This document shows positions 22,861 through 31,233 of a DNA stretch of 43,416 bases, in pieces. Where the stretch lies: the NCBI GenBank assembly GCA_958352815.1, contig CATWQA010000015.1, forward strand, positions 1-43,416. Direction: 5' to 3'. The stretch comes from an uncultured Eubacteriales bacterium. GTDB lineage: Bacteria; Bacillota; Clostridia; Monoglobales; Monoglobaceae. How positions within the stretch are numbered: the stretch's first letter is position 1; every line of letters starts with the position of its first letter. The position numbers and the translations under genes are program-made. The notes under the pieces were generated by a model. The model was not told the DNA's origin. It saw only the letters and a program-made list of their open reading frames with translations, and ran no database searches.

Positions 22861-24153
22861 TAAATATTCTTCTATTTCTTTAAATGAGCGCTCAGCAATC
22901 ATTTCAGCCTTTTTTCTCTTATCCTTAACCCGAACGCCCAAACCCGATATTATTCCGTAGTTCACATTCATAGGCTGGAAATTCGTCACGCTCTTGTTTG
23001 AGACGTAATGGGACAGAGCGCCAATTGCGGTATCTGACGAAAAGACCTTAGGCTCTCCGCCTTTCATAACCTCTGCGGCGTACATTCCTGCCAGCAATCC
23101 GCTTGCGGCAGACTCAACATATCCCTCAACCCCTGTTATCTGACCGGCAAAGTACAGCTTAGGATATTTTTCCACAGCATAGGTATTACTAAGGGCGTGA
23201 GGCGAGTTTATATAAGTGTTTCGGTGCATTACTCCATACCTGATAAATTCCGCATTTTCAAGACCCGGTATCATTCCAAAGACACGTTTTTGTTCACCAA
23301 ACTTTAAATGGGTCTGAAAGCCTACAATATTGAACATGCTGTGTGCCGCATTATCCTGCCTGAGCTGAACCACGGCGTACGGTCTTTCATCACTGTGAGG
23401 GTTTTCAAGACCCACAGGCTTTAGGGGTCCGAACCTCATTGTGTCCTCGCCTCGCTGCGCCATAATCTCTATAGGCATACAGCCCTCAAAGACCTTGGGA
23501 TCCTCAACACCTTCATGAACCTGCGCCGCCTCTGCCGTAATCAACGCCTTGTAAAAGGCAGTGTACTCCTCTTTGTTCATAGGGCAGTTAATATAGTCGG
23601 CTCCGCCCTTTCCGTATCTCGCCGCCTTAAACGCCTTACTCATATCAATGCTTTCATAGCTGACAATCGGCGCGGCAGCATCATAGAAATGCAGATGCTC
23701 CCGTCCCAGCAGCCTGAATATTTCATCGGCAAGTTCATCGGAAACCAAAGGCCCCGCCGCAATAATCGTGTATTCATCAGGGTTAATTTTCTTAACTTCT
23801 TCGGTGATCCCCTTAATATTGGGGTGAGACAAAACGGTATCCGTAACCATTTTTGAAAACCCCTCGCGGTCAACGGCCAGAGCCCCTCCTGCGGGAACCT
23901 TGGTGCTGTCTGCGCACTTCATTATCAGGGAGTTGAGCTTCCGCATTTCCTCCTTTAAAAGTCCCACAGCATTGTAAATCCCGTCGGCTCTCAGTGAGTT
24001 GCTGCAAACCAGCTCGGCAAAGTCTTGGCTTTTGTGGGCGGGCGAATACTTTTGGGGCTTCATTTCGTAAAGCTCCACCTGTATGCCCGCATTTGCCGCC
24101 TGCCACGCCGCCTCACAGCCGGCAAGCCCGGCGCCTATAATCTTTAGCTTCAT
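22849..24153 (-). CDS. trmFO: Folate-dependent tRNA (uracil-54-C5) methyltransferase TrmFO
   Basis: A 434-residue flavoprotein that makes ribothymidine at position 54 of tRNAs with methylenetetrahydrofolate. IGAGLAGCEAAWQAANAG at residues 5-22 is the FAD-binding loop. SQDFAELVCSNSLRAD and FAGQITGVEGYVESAASGLLAGMYA are strong family signatures. The length is normal for Firmicutes. It is the last gene of the run dprA-topA-trmFO, 23 bases behind topA, the classic Gram-positive arrangement. The terminator begins within its last codons. Confidence 0.97.
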   Translation of the reverse strand: MKLKIIGAGLAGCEAAWQAANAGIQVELYEMKPQKYSPAHKSQDFAELVCSNSLRADGIYNAVGLLKEEMRKLNSLIMKCADSTKVPAGGALAVDREGFSKMVTDTVLSHPNIKGITEEVKKINPDEYTIIAAGPLVSDELADEIFRLLGREHLHFYDAAAPIVSYESIDMSKAFKAARYGKGGADYINCPMNKEEYTAFYKALITAEAAQVHEGVEDPKVFEGCMPIEIMAQRGEDTMRFGPLKPVGLENPHSDERPYAVVQLRQDNAAHSMFNIVGFQTHLKFGEQKRVFGMIPGLENAEFIRYGVMHRNTYINSPHALSNTYAVEKYPKLYFAGQITGVEGYVESAASGLLAGMYAAEVMKGGEPKVFSSDTAIGALSHYVSNKSVTNFQPMNVNYGIISGLGVRVKDKRKKAEMIAERSFKEIEEYLGTL

Positions 24154-24176
24154 ATATTTTATTTTCTCCTATGTGA

Positions 24177-26306
24177 TTACTTGCTTTTCTTCTTGCTCTG
24201 CGGCTTTCTGACATAGTCGCAGTCCTCATTATAGCAAACGTAGCTCAACGGTCCGTTTCTGCGGAAAGCGTGCTTCTTCATCAATATACTTCCGCACTTG
24301 GGACATTTTTCATCTGTAGGCTCATCCCATGAAATAAAGTCGCACTCCGGGGAGTGTTCACAGGCGTAAAAAGTCGCTCCCTTTTTGGATTTGCGCACAA
24401 GCACCTTTCCTCCGCACTTAGGGCAGCTTACGCCCAGTTCCACGGTAATCGCCTTGGTGTTCCTGCACTCGGGAAATCCGGGGCACGCCAGGAATTTTCC
24501 GAATTTACCCTGCTTATACACCATTTTCCTGCCGCACTTTTCGCAAACCACATCGGACTCCTCGTCTTTAATTTCTATATCCCCTATTTTTTCCTCCGCC
24601 TCTTTCAAAGTCTTTTCAAAGGGGTCATAGAAATCCTTTACAACTGTTTTCCAATTGGTTGTGCCGTTTGCCACGTCCTCGATTTTGTCCTCCATATTCG
24701 CTGTAAACTTTAAGTCAACAATGTCCTTAAAGTTTTCTTTCATCAAATCTGTTACGATATATCCAAGCTCTGTGGGGAACAGGGTCTTTTTTTCTCTTGC
24801 AACATAGCCTCTGGCGGTTATGGTAGCGATGGTTGGGGCATAGGTACTGGGTCTGCCTATTCCCTCCTCCTCCATAGCCTTAACCAGCGATGCCTCGGTA
24901 TATCGCGGCGGCGGCTGGGTAAAGTGCTGCTCCGGGTTAAGCTCCGCCAAGTTCAGTCTCTGCCCCTCGCTGAGTGCAGGCAGCTTTTTGGACTTTTCCT
25001 CCGCCGTATCCTTGCTCTCAACGTAGAGAGTTGTAAAACCTGCAAACTTAACCGTACTGCCGCTTGCTTTCAGCATATACTCATCGGTGGTAATATCAAC
25101 GCTTACGGCGTCTAAAATCGCGTCGGACATCTGGCTTGCCATGAACCTCTGCCATATTAACCTATAAAGCTTAAATTGATCGGGCTTAAACCTCTCCTTA
25201 TACTTTTCGGGAGAATTTGCCGCAAAAGTAGGTCTTATTGCCTCATGTGCATCCTGAGCCGATTTTTTCGCCTTATATTGCTTAGGAGTCGGCGGAACAA
25301 ACTCCTTGCCGTACTTCTCTGCAATGTATGCGCGGGCGTCATTTTGAGCCACATCGGCAATCCTTAATGAGTCGGTTCTCATATAGGTTATAAATCCCAT
25401 TTCGTAGAGCTGCTGGGCGGCAATCATCGTTCGCCTGGTTGTGAAGTTCAGCTTTCTTGACGCCTCCTGCTGCATTGTGCTCGTTGTAAATGGCGGCGCA
25501 GGGCGGCGCCTTGTCTCTTTTCTGGTTATCTTGGAAACGGTAAAGTCCGACTTGCTCAGCCCGTTTACAACGGTCATTGCCTGCTCTTCGTTTTCAAGCT
25601 CCACCTTTTTGCCATCTGCCGTTCCGTGGAACTTAGCGATAAAGGGAAGCTTTCCCTTTTCGTTGGTCAGCTTTGCCTCCACCGACCAATACTCACGGGG
25701 TACAAAGGCGTCAATCTCCCGCTCTCTGTCAACAATCATTCTTGTTACAACCGACTGAACTCTTCCCGCGCTCAAGCCCTTTTTAACCTTTTTCCAAAGC
25801 AGCGGGCTTATCTGATAGCCCACAATTCTGTCAAGGACACGTCGCGTCTGCTGTGCGTCAACAAGATCCATATCTATACCTCTGGCATCTTTTACGGCTT
25901 CCTTAACGGCGTCCTTTGTAACCTCATTAAATGTAATTCTGCAATCGCTGCTTGGGTCAATATCCAAAATATGCGCCAAATGCCAGGAAATAGCCTCACC
26001 CTCACGGTCAGGGTCGGTTGCAAGGTACACTTTGTCCGCTGCCTTGGCTTTCTTTTTCAGCTTTGCAATCAAGTCGCCCTTGCCTCTTATTGTAATGTAC
26101 TTAGGCTCAAAGTCCCCCTCAATGTCAATACCGAGACGGCTTTTCGGCAAATCACGCAGATGACCCATGGTAGCCTCAATATTATATGCGCTTCCCAGAT
26201 ATTTTTTCACGCTGTCAACCTTAGTCGGAGACTCAACGATAACAAGCTTCTTCTTCCTTGTTTTCGCAGGGCTTTTTTTTGTTGCAGTCTTTCTTTTTTC
26301 AGCCAT
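24177..26306 (-). CDS. topA: DNA topoisomerase I
   Basis: A 709-residue type IA topoisomerase that relaxes negative supercoils. KLVIVESPTKVDSVKKYLG opens the Toprim domain, with DPDREGEAISWH as its acidic motif. MGFITYMRTDSLRIAD near residue 300 holds the catalytic Tyr. SLVKAMEEEGIGRPSTYAPTI is a strong family block. Three C-terminal zinc ribbons follow: CEKCGRKM, CPKCGGKV and CPKCGSIL, each with a second Cys pair. A basic Lys-rich N-terminal extension of about 20 residues precedes the Toprim domain. GGAGG lies before the ATG at 26306; dprA is 13 bases upstream. Confidence 0.98.
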   Translation of the reverse strand: MAEKRKTATKKSPAKTRKKKLVIVESPTKVDSVKKYLGSAYNIEATMGHLRDLPKSRLGIDIEGDFEPKYITIRGKGDLIAKLKKKAKAADKVYLATDPDREGEAISWHLAHILDIDPSSDCRITFNEVTKDAVKEAVKDARGIDMDLVDAQQTRRVLDRIVGYQISPLLWKKVKKGLSAGRVQSVVTRMIVDREREIDAFVPREYWSVEAKLTNEKGKLPFIAKFHGTADGKKVELENEEQAMTVVNGLSKSDFTVSKITRKETRRRPAPPFTTSTMQQEASRKLNFTTRRTMIAAQQLYEMGFITYMRTDSLRIADVAQNDARAYIAEKYGKEFVPPTPKQYKAKKSAQDAHEAIRPTFAANSPEKYKERFKPDQFKLYRLIWQRFMASQMSDAILDAVSVDITTDEYMLKASGSTVKFAGFTTLYVESKDTAEEKSKKLPALSEGQRLNLAELNPEQHFTQPPPRYTEASLVKAMEEEGIGRPSTYAPTIATITARGYVAREKKTLFPTELGYIVTDLMKENFKDIVDLKFTANMEDKIEDVANGTTNWKTVVKDFYDPFEKTLKEAEEKIGDIEIKDEESDVVCEKCGRKMVYKQGKFGKFLACPGFPECRNTKAITVELGVSCPKCGGKVLVRKSKKGATFYACEHSPECDFISWDEPTDEKCPKCGSILMKKHAFRRNGPLSYVCYNEDCDYVRKPQSKKKSK

Positions 26307-26319
26307 ATATTATCCTCCG

Positions 26320-27552
26320 TTATATTTTAAGTGAATATAAGTTTCCCGCAGACTGCTGAACCGCTCCTTTAATCTGGAGCATCAGCATAATACTGTTGAC
26401 TTCGGAAACATTCAGCTTGGTAGCTCTTATTATTTCATCAATATGCACAGGTACATCAAAACTGTACAGATATTCCAAAATTATTTTTTCTTTATTAGTA
26501 TACTTATCGAAATCAGGCTTTGCCCGATTTTTCGCTTTATCTTCTTCTTTATCCTTTTTTGCTTTGTTGACCTTTGGAACCTTTTCAATATCGTAACCGT
26601 ATTCATCCTCGTACTCCTTGAATAAATCGGGATTTTCACCAATCAGCGCGGCAACGCCGTTATCCAAATACTCTCCGTAGACCGAGGAATATTCATAAAT
26701 AATATCGTCTGCCGACAGAGTGGTTATGGCTCCGTCCCGAATAAGCGAATTCGGAACATACGCCTTTTCATCCGTTGGCTTGCCGGGAACCGCGAAAATA
26801 TCCCTGTTGTATTCCTGAGCGTACTTTGCGGTTATGGAGGTTCCGCTCTTTTGATTTCCCTCAACAATAAGGGTCCCCGTGGATATACCCGCAAGAATCC
26901 TATTTCTCTCCTGATAGAAGTATGGTTTGCCCACCTGCTCCGGCGGACGCTCGGATATTACCATACCCCGCTTTAAGATTTCATAGTAAATATATTTATT
27001 TTTGGCGGGATAAATCACGTCAACACCGCCGGCAAGAACCGCAACGGTTCTCTGCCCTGCCTTTAAGGCTCCCATATGAGCCGCCGCGTCAAGACCTGCC
27101 GCCATACCGCTGACCACGAGAACTCCTTCCTTTGCAATTCCGTTGGACAACTGCTCGGTAAACTCCGTTCCGTCCTTGCTCGCCCGTCTCATGCCCACGA
27201 TGGTAAAGCAAAGGTAATCATTTATATTAAAATTCTCGCCTTTCATATAGAGAATGTGAGGCGGTACGTCAATCCTTCTGAGCAAGTCGGGATACTCATC
27301 GTCTGTCATGTGAACAATTCTGATCCCCTTTGCCTTGCAATACTCTATAATTTCATCGGCTTCGCTCAAATCCCTTGTCTTGTATGCGTCAAACCTATGC
27401 CTGAGAATAGCCTTAAGCTTGTCCTCGTTTACATTGCCGCCGTATATCTCCTCAACCGTGCCGATAAACGAAAGACATTTATCAATCAAAAGCGGAGAAT
27501 GTCCGCAGACACAGTTCAGCCAAACACATTTTCTTATATAATTCTCATCCAC
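26320..27552 (-). CDS. dprA: DNA-processing protein DprA
   Basis: A 410-residue protein that loads RecA on incoming single-stranded DNA during transformation. The Rossmann-like core has GMRRASKDGTEF, VVSGMAAGLDAAAHMGALKAG and VLAGGVDVIYPAKNKYIY, then ERNRILAGISTGTLIVEG. A Lys/Glu-rich linker (about residues 325-350) leads to a C-terminal winged helix (VPVHIDEIIRATKLNVSEVNSIMLML). The start is a GTG at 27552, eight bases after GGAGG. It lies 17 bases after the rRNA methylase gene and before topA. No other competence gene is in the window, so a role in transformation here is not shown. Confidence 0.96.
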   Translation of the reverse strand: MDENYIRKCVWLNCVCGHSPLLIDKCLSFIGTVEEIYGGNVNEDKLKAILRHRFDAYKTRDLSEADEIIEYCKAKGIRIVHMTDDEYPDLLRRIDVPPHILYMKGENFNINDYLCFTIVGMRRASKDGTEFTEQLSNGIAKEGVLVVSGMAAGLDAAAHMGALKAGQRTVAVLAGGVDVIYPAKNKYIYYEILKRGMVISERPPEQVGKPYFYQERNRILAGISTGTLIVEGNQKSGTSITAKYAQEYNRDIFAVPGKPTDEKAYVPNSLIRDGAITTLSADDIIYEYSSVYGEYLDNGVAALIGENPDLFKEYEDEYGYDIEKVPKVNKAKKDKEEDKAKNRAKPDFDKYTNKEKIILEYLYSFDVPVHIDEIIRATKLNVSEVNSIMLMLQIKGAVQQSAGNLYSLKI

Positions 27553-27569
27553 AAGTATCTCCTCCCACG

Positions 27570-28340
27570 CTAAAGAGAATACATCAAAATTCCTGCGGCA
27601 ACCGCAGCGTTAAGAGACTCAACCTTTCCGCTCATAGGTATTCGCACCAGTATATCGGACATGGCAAGAACCTCCCTTGAGACGCCGAATGCCTCGCTGC
27701 CTATTACGACAGCCGTCTTTTCACCGCCGTTTTTATACTCATGTATATCAACACTGTTTTTAAGGGCGGAGGAGATTAATTTAAATCCATTCTCCTTTAA
27801 AACACCAAGCTCATCACTTTTCTCGCAATAAGTAAATTTCATCCGAAAAACGGATCCCATAGTGGAGCGAACTACCTTGGGATTATACACGTCTGCGCAG
27901 CCCTTCATCAGGAAAATCCAATCAATTCCCGCCGCCTCGGCAGTTCTGATGATTGTTCCCATGTTCCCGGGCTCCGAAACCCCGTCCAGAACCAGCGCCT
28001 TCCTCGCCTTTTCCGGGTCAAAATCCTCTTTAGGCGGCAAGCTAACGGCGGCGGCAATTCCCTGAGGAGTTTTTGTATCCGCAACGCCTAAAAACAGCCT
28101 GTCGCTTGTTTTAAACACAGATATTCCCTTGGCGGCAATTCCGTCAACAAGGCTCCTATTATCCTCATAGAACGTCTCGCTCGCAACAACAAATCTAACG
28201 TCGGCGTACTCCGCTGCTTCCGCAACCATGCGCTTTCCCTCAACAAGGTACGCCCCATGCTTCTCCCTGCCCTTTTTAGCAGACAGAGAGGCTAAAATCT
28301 TCAGCTTTTTGTTGTCTTTTCCGGTGATTATTTCAATCAT
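27570..28340 (-). CDS. SpoU/TrmH-family RNA 2'-O-ribose methyltransferase
   Basis: A 256-residue SPOUT methylase. The N-terminal substrate-binding part reads KLKILASLSAKKGREKHGAYLVEGKRMV. The catalytic knot has ALVLDGVSEPGNMGTIIRTAEAAG, VVIGSEAFGVS and IPMSGKVESLNAAVAAGILMY, the three standard SpoU motifs. In this branch the target is usually 23S rRNA, but tRNA cannot be excluded. GAGGAAG precedes the ATG. It follows the rplT terminator and is the first gene of the run toward dprA, topA and trmFO. Confidence 0.92.
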   Translation of the reverse strand: MIEIITGKDNKKLKILASLSAKKGREKHGAYLVEGKRMVAEAAEYADVRFVVASETFYEDNRSLVDGIAAKGISVFKTSDRLFLGVADTKTPQGIAAAVSLPPKEDFDPEKARKALVLDGVSEPGNMGTIIRTAEAAGIDWIFLMKGCADVYNPKVVRSTMGSVFRMKFTYCEKSDELGVLKENGFKLISSALKNSVDIHEYKNGGEKTAVVIGSEAFGVSREVLAMSDILVRIPMSGKVESLNAAVAAGILMYSL

Positions 28341-28398
28341 TATTCTTTCTTCCTCGCAGGTTTTTGCGGCAAATAATTCTTTGTTTTAATATATAGCA

Positions 28399-28428
28399 AA
28401 AGTTATACTCGCTCTTGAGTATAACTTT
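28399..28428 (-). terminator. Terminator of infC-rpmI-rplT
   Basis: AAAGTTATACTC and GAGTATAACTTT pair perfectly over 12 bp with a six-base loop. On the minus strand TTTTGCTATATATT follows, a short T-run. Confidence 0.72.
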
Positions 28429-28437
28429 GTTTATAAA

Positions 28438-28782
28438 CTATTTTACTTTTTCAACAAGCTGAGTAAACGCAGCCGGGTCAGAAACAGCGATTTCCGACAA
28501 CATTTTTCTGTTGATATTTATATTGTTCTTCTTAAGACCGTTCATGAACTGGCTGTAGCTCATGCCGTTCATTCTTGCAGCAGCGTTGATACGAGCAATC
28601 CACAGCTGTCTGAACTCTCTCTTCTTTGCCTTTCTGTCTCTGTATGCATATGAAAGAGACTTCATAACCGCCTGGTTGGCTGTTCTGTATAACTTGCTCT
28701 TCGCGCCTCTGTAACCTTTAGCAAGCTTTAAGATTTTCTTACGTCTTGCACGAGTCTTAACTGCACCTTTTATTCTAGCCAT
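28438..28782 (-). CDS. rplT: 50S ribosomal protein L20
   Basis: A 114-residue primary 23S rRNA-binding protein and, in Firmicutes, the repressor of its own operon. MARIKGAVKTRARRKKILKLAKGYRGAKS is the basic N-terminal extension, and RKAKKREFRQLWIARINAAARMNGMSYSQF the globular core signature. AAAGGAA precedes the ATG. It is the third gene of infC-rpmI-rplT and is followed by a strong hairpin. The leader at 29627-29766 fits L20-mediated attenuation. Confidence 0.99.
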   Translation of the reverse strand: MARIKGAVKTRARRKKILKLAKGYRGAKSKLYRTANQAVMKSLSYAYRDRKAKKREFRQLWIARINAAARMNGMSYSQFMNGLKKNNININRKMLSEIAVSDPAAFTQLVEKVK

Positions 28783-28846
28783 AGTAAAATTCCTTTCTGA
28801 TTTTCAAAATAATGTAATTAGTAAATCATAAACAAACCATTAAGGC

Positions 28847-29044
28847 TTATTTGTAAGGTATCATACCCTTGATTGTAGCGGCGTTAGCCTTTGAAAGATA
28901 ACCGCCCTTTCTGAGCTTTCTCTTTCTCTTAGTGGTCTTCTTGTTAAGAATGTGACTTCTGTAAGCCTTTCCTCTTTTTACCTTGCCGTTTTTTGTAATA
29001 CCGAAACGCTTTGCTGCGCCTCTGTGTGTCTTAATTTTAGGCAT
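28847..29044 (-). CDS. rpmI: 50S ribosomal protein L35
   Basis: A 65-residue basic protein. MPKIKTHRGAAKRFGITKNGKVKRGKAYRSHILNKKTTKRKR is the family pattern. The start at 29044 is chosen over one at 29083 because AAGGAG lies eight bases before it and the family begins MPK. It stands between infC and rplT in the usual order. Confidence 0.98.
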   Translation of the reverse strand: MPKIKTHRGAAKRFGITKNGKVKRGKAYRSHILNKKTTKRKRKLRKGGYLSKANAATIKGMIPYK

Positions 29045-29107
29045 TGTCTTTTCTCCTTCCGTTTTCGTAAAATTCAAAATCAATAAAGCATATCATGCAA
29101 CATAGAA

Positions 29108-29626
29108 TTACTTCTTCTTAGGTGTAATAAACATAGCCATATTTCTGCCTTCCATCTTTACGCCCTTATCAACGTCGCCGTATTCCTGAACGCCGTCCTT
29201 AAACTTCATAAGCATATCGCGGCCCAAAGATGAATGGGTGATTTCACGACCTCTGAATCTGACAGAAACCTTAACCTTGTCGCCGCTTTTCAGGAACTTT
29301 ATTCCCGCCTTCAGCTTGGTGTTAAAATCATGGTCGTCAATATTCGGGGTGAGGCGAACCTCCTTAACCGAAACAACCTTCTGATTTTTGCGGTTTTCCT
29401 TTTCCCTCTTTGCAAGCTCAAACTTATGTTTTCCATAGTCCATAATCTTGCAGACGGGGGGCTTCGCCTGGGGAGCAATCTTAACCAAATCAAGATTTTT
29501 ATCATCGGCAATCTTCTGCGCCTGAGCGCTTGACATAATGCCGAGCTGTTCTCCGCCGGGGCCTACAAGTCTGACTTCCTTGTCTCTGATTTCGTCGTTA
29601 ATCATCAAGTCTTGCTGCTTAGCTAT
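29108..29626 (-). CDS. infC: Translation initiation factor IF-3, probable AUA start
   Basis: A 172-residue factor that checks the start codon and initiator tRNA on the 30S subunit. MINDEIRDKEVRLVGPGGEQLGIM is the N-domain opening; the linker and C-domain follow with VKEVRLTPNIDDHDFNTKLK and VKVSVRFRGREITH. The ribosome site GGAGG (minus strand, near 29638-29634) is eight bases before ATA at 29626. That gives (M)AKQQDLMINDEIR, which matches the family N-terminus. A TTG at 29641 would overlap the ribosome site, and the ATG eight codons in has no ribosome site. Non-AUG starts (AUU, AUC, AUA) are known for infC and let IF-3 limit its own synthesis. Confidence 0.94.
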   Translation of the reverse strand: MAKQQDLMINDEIRDKEVRLVGPGGEQLGIMSSAQAQKIADDKNLDLVKIAPQAKPPVCKIMDYGKHKFELAKREKENRKNQKVVSVKEVRLTPNIDDHDFNTKLKAGIKFLKSGDKVKVSVRFRGREITHSSLGRDMLMKFKDGVQEYGDVDKGVKMEGRNMAMFITPKKK

Positions 29627-29766
29627 ACAAAACACCTCCAAATTAATTTAAATTTGCATAAAAAATGCGGGGCACAAAAGTACACCGCTGCATCCAGTAT
29701 TTCCATGAACATAACCCTTTCGCTATTCACTAAGGGGAGAAGCGGCACTTCTGCTTTACTTAACAC
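29627..29766 (-). promoter_or_regulatory. L20-type leader with attenuator upstream of infC
   Basis: The 140-base leader between the promoter and infC contains a Rho-independent terminator: GCGGTGTAC and GTGCCCCGC (29667-29688) with one mismatch, followed by a run of U (complement of 29660-29665). Upstream is an AGAAG/CTTCT hairpin near 29740 that could compete with it. The position and the terminator fit the L20 leader of Firmicutes, in which L20 binds and favours termination. Specific L20 contact bases were not verified. Confidence 0.63.
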
Positions 29767-29772
29767 CATGAC

Positions 29773-29801
29773 ATTCTACCACATTAAAATTACCCTGTCA
29801 A
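29773..29801 (-). promoter_or_regulatory. Strong sigma-A promoter of infC-rpmI-rplT
   Basis: On the minus strand: TTGACA, 17 bases, TAGAAT with TG one base before the -10. Confidence 0.82.
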
Positions 29802-29839
29802 GTACTTTTTTCAAATTTTTCAAAAATCTTTGATAGACC

Positions 29840-29868
29840 TTGCCAAGATAGGTAATATATGCTATACT
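29840..29868 (+). promoter_or_regulatory. Sigma-A promoter of ung
   Basis: TTGCCA, 17 bases, TATACT with TG one base before the -10. It diverges from the infC promoter, with 38 bases between the two -35 elements. Confidence 0.67.
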
Positions 29869-29917
29869 TTACATTAGGCGGTATGCTGCCTAAACTTTTA
29901 ACAAACGGAGTAATTTT

Positions 29918-30577
29918 ATGGTTAATATCGGAAATGATTGGGACGAAATTCTCGGCGGAGAATTTCAGAAGGAATACTATTTAAAGCTGCGCGCTTTTCT
30001 GGCGCATGAGTACAAAACAGGTACGGTTTACCCCGATATGTATGACATTTTCAACGCCCTGAAGCTGACGGCATACAGGGACGTCAAGGTTGTTATAATC
30101 GGACAGGACCCCTATCACGGTCCGAACCAGGCTCACGGGTTATGCTTTTCCGTGCTGCCAGGGGTTACGCCGCCGCCCTCCCTCAAGAATATATACAAGG
30201 AGATTGAAGCAGAGTACGGAACTCCGCCGCCCCAAGACGGAGAACTGACCCGCTGGGCAAAGCAGGGCGTTCTGCTCCTTAACACCGTTCTAACCGTGCG
30301 TGCGGGAATGGCAAATTCCCACAGGGGCAAAGGCTGGGAAATCTTCACCGATAAAATTATTTCTCTGCTTAATGATAGGGAAGAACCTATTGTTTTTATG
30401 CTCTGGGGCGGAAACGCAAAACAGAAGCAAAAGCTTATTACCAACAGTCATCATCTCGTTCTCACCGCTGCCCACCCCAGCCCTCTTTCGGCGTTTAACG
30501 GATTTTTCGGCTGCGGGCACTTTAAAAAGTGCAACGATTTTTTGACTGAAATCAATCGTGAGCCTATTGTATGGTAA
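29918..30577 (+). CDS. ung: Uracil-DNA glycosylase
   Basis: A 219-residue family-1 glycosylase that removes uracil from DNA. VVIIGQDPYHGPNQAHGLCFSV holds the water-activating Asp and uracil pocket. GVLLLNTVLTVRAGMANSH is the next block, and LTAAHPSPLSAFNGFFGCGHF contains the catalytic His and the DNA-intercalating loop region. The length is normal. It has its own promoter. No terminator is visible before the next gene, which lies 103 bases on. Confidence 0.97.
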   Translation: MVNIGNDWDEILGGEFQKEYYLKLRAFLAHEYKTGTVYPDMYDIFNALKLTAYRDVKVVIIGQDPYHGPNQAHGLCFSVLPGVTPPPSLKNIYKEIEAEYGTPPPQDGELTRWAKQGVLLLNTVLTVRAGMANSHRGKGWEIFTDKIISLLNDREEPIVFMLWGGNAKQKQKLITNSHHLVLTAAHPSPLSAFNGFFGCGHFKKCNDFLTEINREPIVW

Positions 30578-30680
30578 TAAAAATATTTTCATAAAATTCA
30601 AAACCTATTTACATATTATTTCTTTATATACTGTAGAATATTATTGTTAATTTAAAATAATAACAGCGAGGTGCTTATAA

Positions 30681-31163
30681 ATGAATATTAAGAAAAATCT
30701 GAAAGTAATTTCTGCCTTAACAGCCGTCGCTCTGGGAACCGCTTCATTGACGGCATGTTCACTTCCCAAGTTCGGCAAACAGACTGCCACTGAAACCCCT
30801 GCCTCTACGGCAGCAGCGACCTTGTCTCCGGAGCAGGCTATTATCGGAACCTGGGAGGTTAAGACCGTGACCGATCCCTCGGGAAAAGAAGTGTCTGTCT
30901 CCGACATAAATCTATCGGGAACTCCCCTTGAAAGCATGGCGGGAATAATCGGCAGTATTCTTAAACAAGGTGTTAAACTGAACTTTAAGTCAGATAACAC
31001 TGTTTCTCTCTCAATCTTCAGCGGAAACTATACGCTGGCGGACGACACTCTTGAAATCTCAATACCCCAGCTTTCACAGAGCTTTAAGCTGCCCTGCAAG
31101 ATTGAGGGCAACACTTTAAAGGCTGAAATCAATTCATACACTGCCACTCTCACTAAGGAATAA
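30681..31163 (+). CDS. Lipoprotein with a lipocalin-like domain
   Basis: A 160-residue exported lipoprotein of unknown function. The signal peptide ends in the lipobox SLTACS, so Cys26 should be lipidated. A Thr/Ala-rich linker (residues 35-52) follows. From about residue 57 IIGTWEVKTVTD opens a run of short beta strands (VKLNFKSDNTVSLSIFSGNYTLADDTLEISI...KLPCKIEGNTLKAEI). The GTW start and strand pattern recall small lipocalin-like domains, though this is only a pattern match. It is monocistronic and ends at a strong bidirectional terminator shared with secF. Confidence 0.87.
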   Translation: MNIKKNLKVISALTAVALGTASLTACSLPKFGKQTATETPASTAAATLSPEQAIIGTWEVKTVTDPSGKEVSVSDINLSGTPLESMAGIIGSILKQGVKLNFKSDNTVSLSIFSGNYTLADDTLEISIPQLSQSFKLPCKIEGNTLKAEINSYTATLTKE

Positions 31164-31185
31164 TTATTAAATTTCAGAACAAAAA

Positions 31186-31221
31186 ATTGCCCGAGGCCTA
31201 AAGCCGTCGGGCAATCTTTTT
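31186..31221. terminator. Bidirectional terminator between the lipoprotein gene and secF
   Basis: ATTGCCCGA and TCGGGCAAT pair perfectly over nine bases, with inner GGC/GCC. T's follow on the plus side and six A's precede it, giving a T-run for the minus-strand secF as well. Confidence 0.87.
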
Positions 31222-31233
31222 ATTCAAAGTTTT

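Noticed and set aside
25626..26330. Open frame on the plus strand opposite topA
   Set aside because: It is a shadow of topA without ribosome site or recognisable domain.
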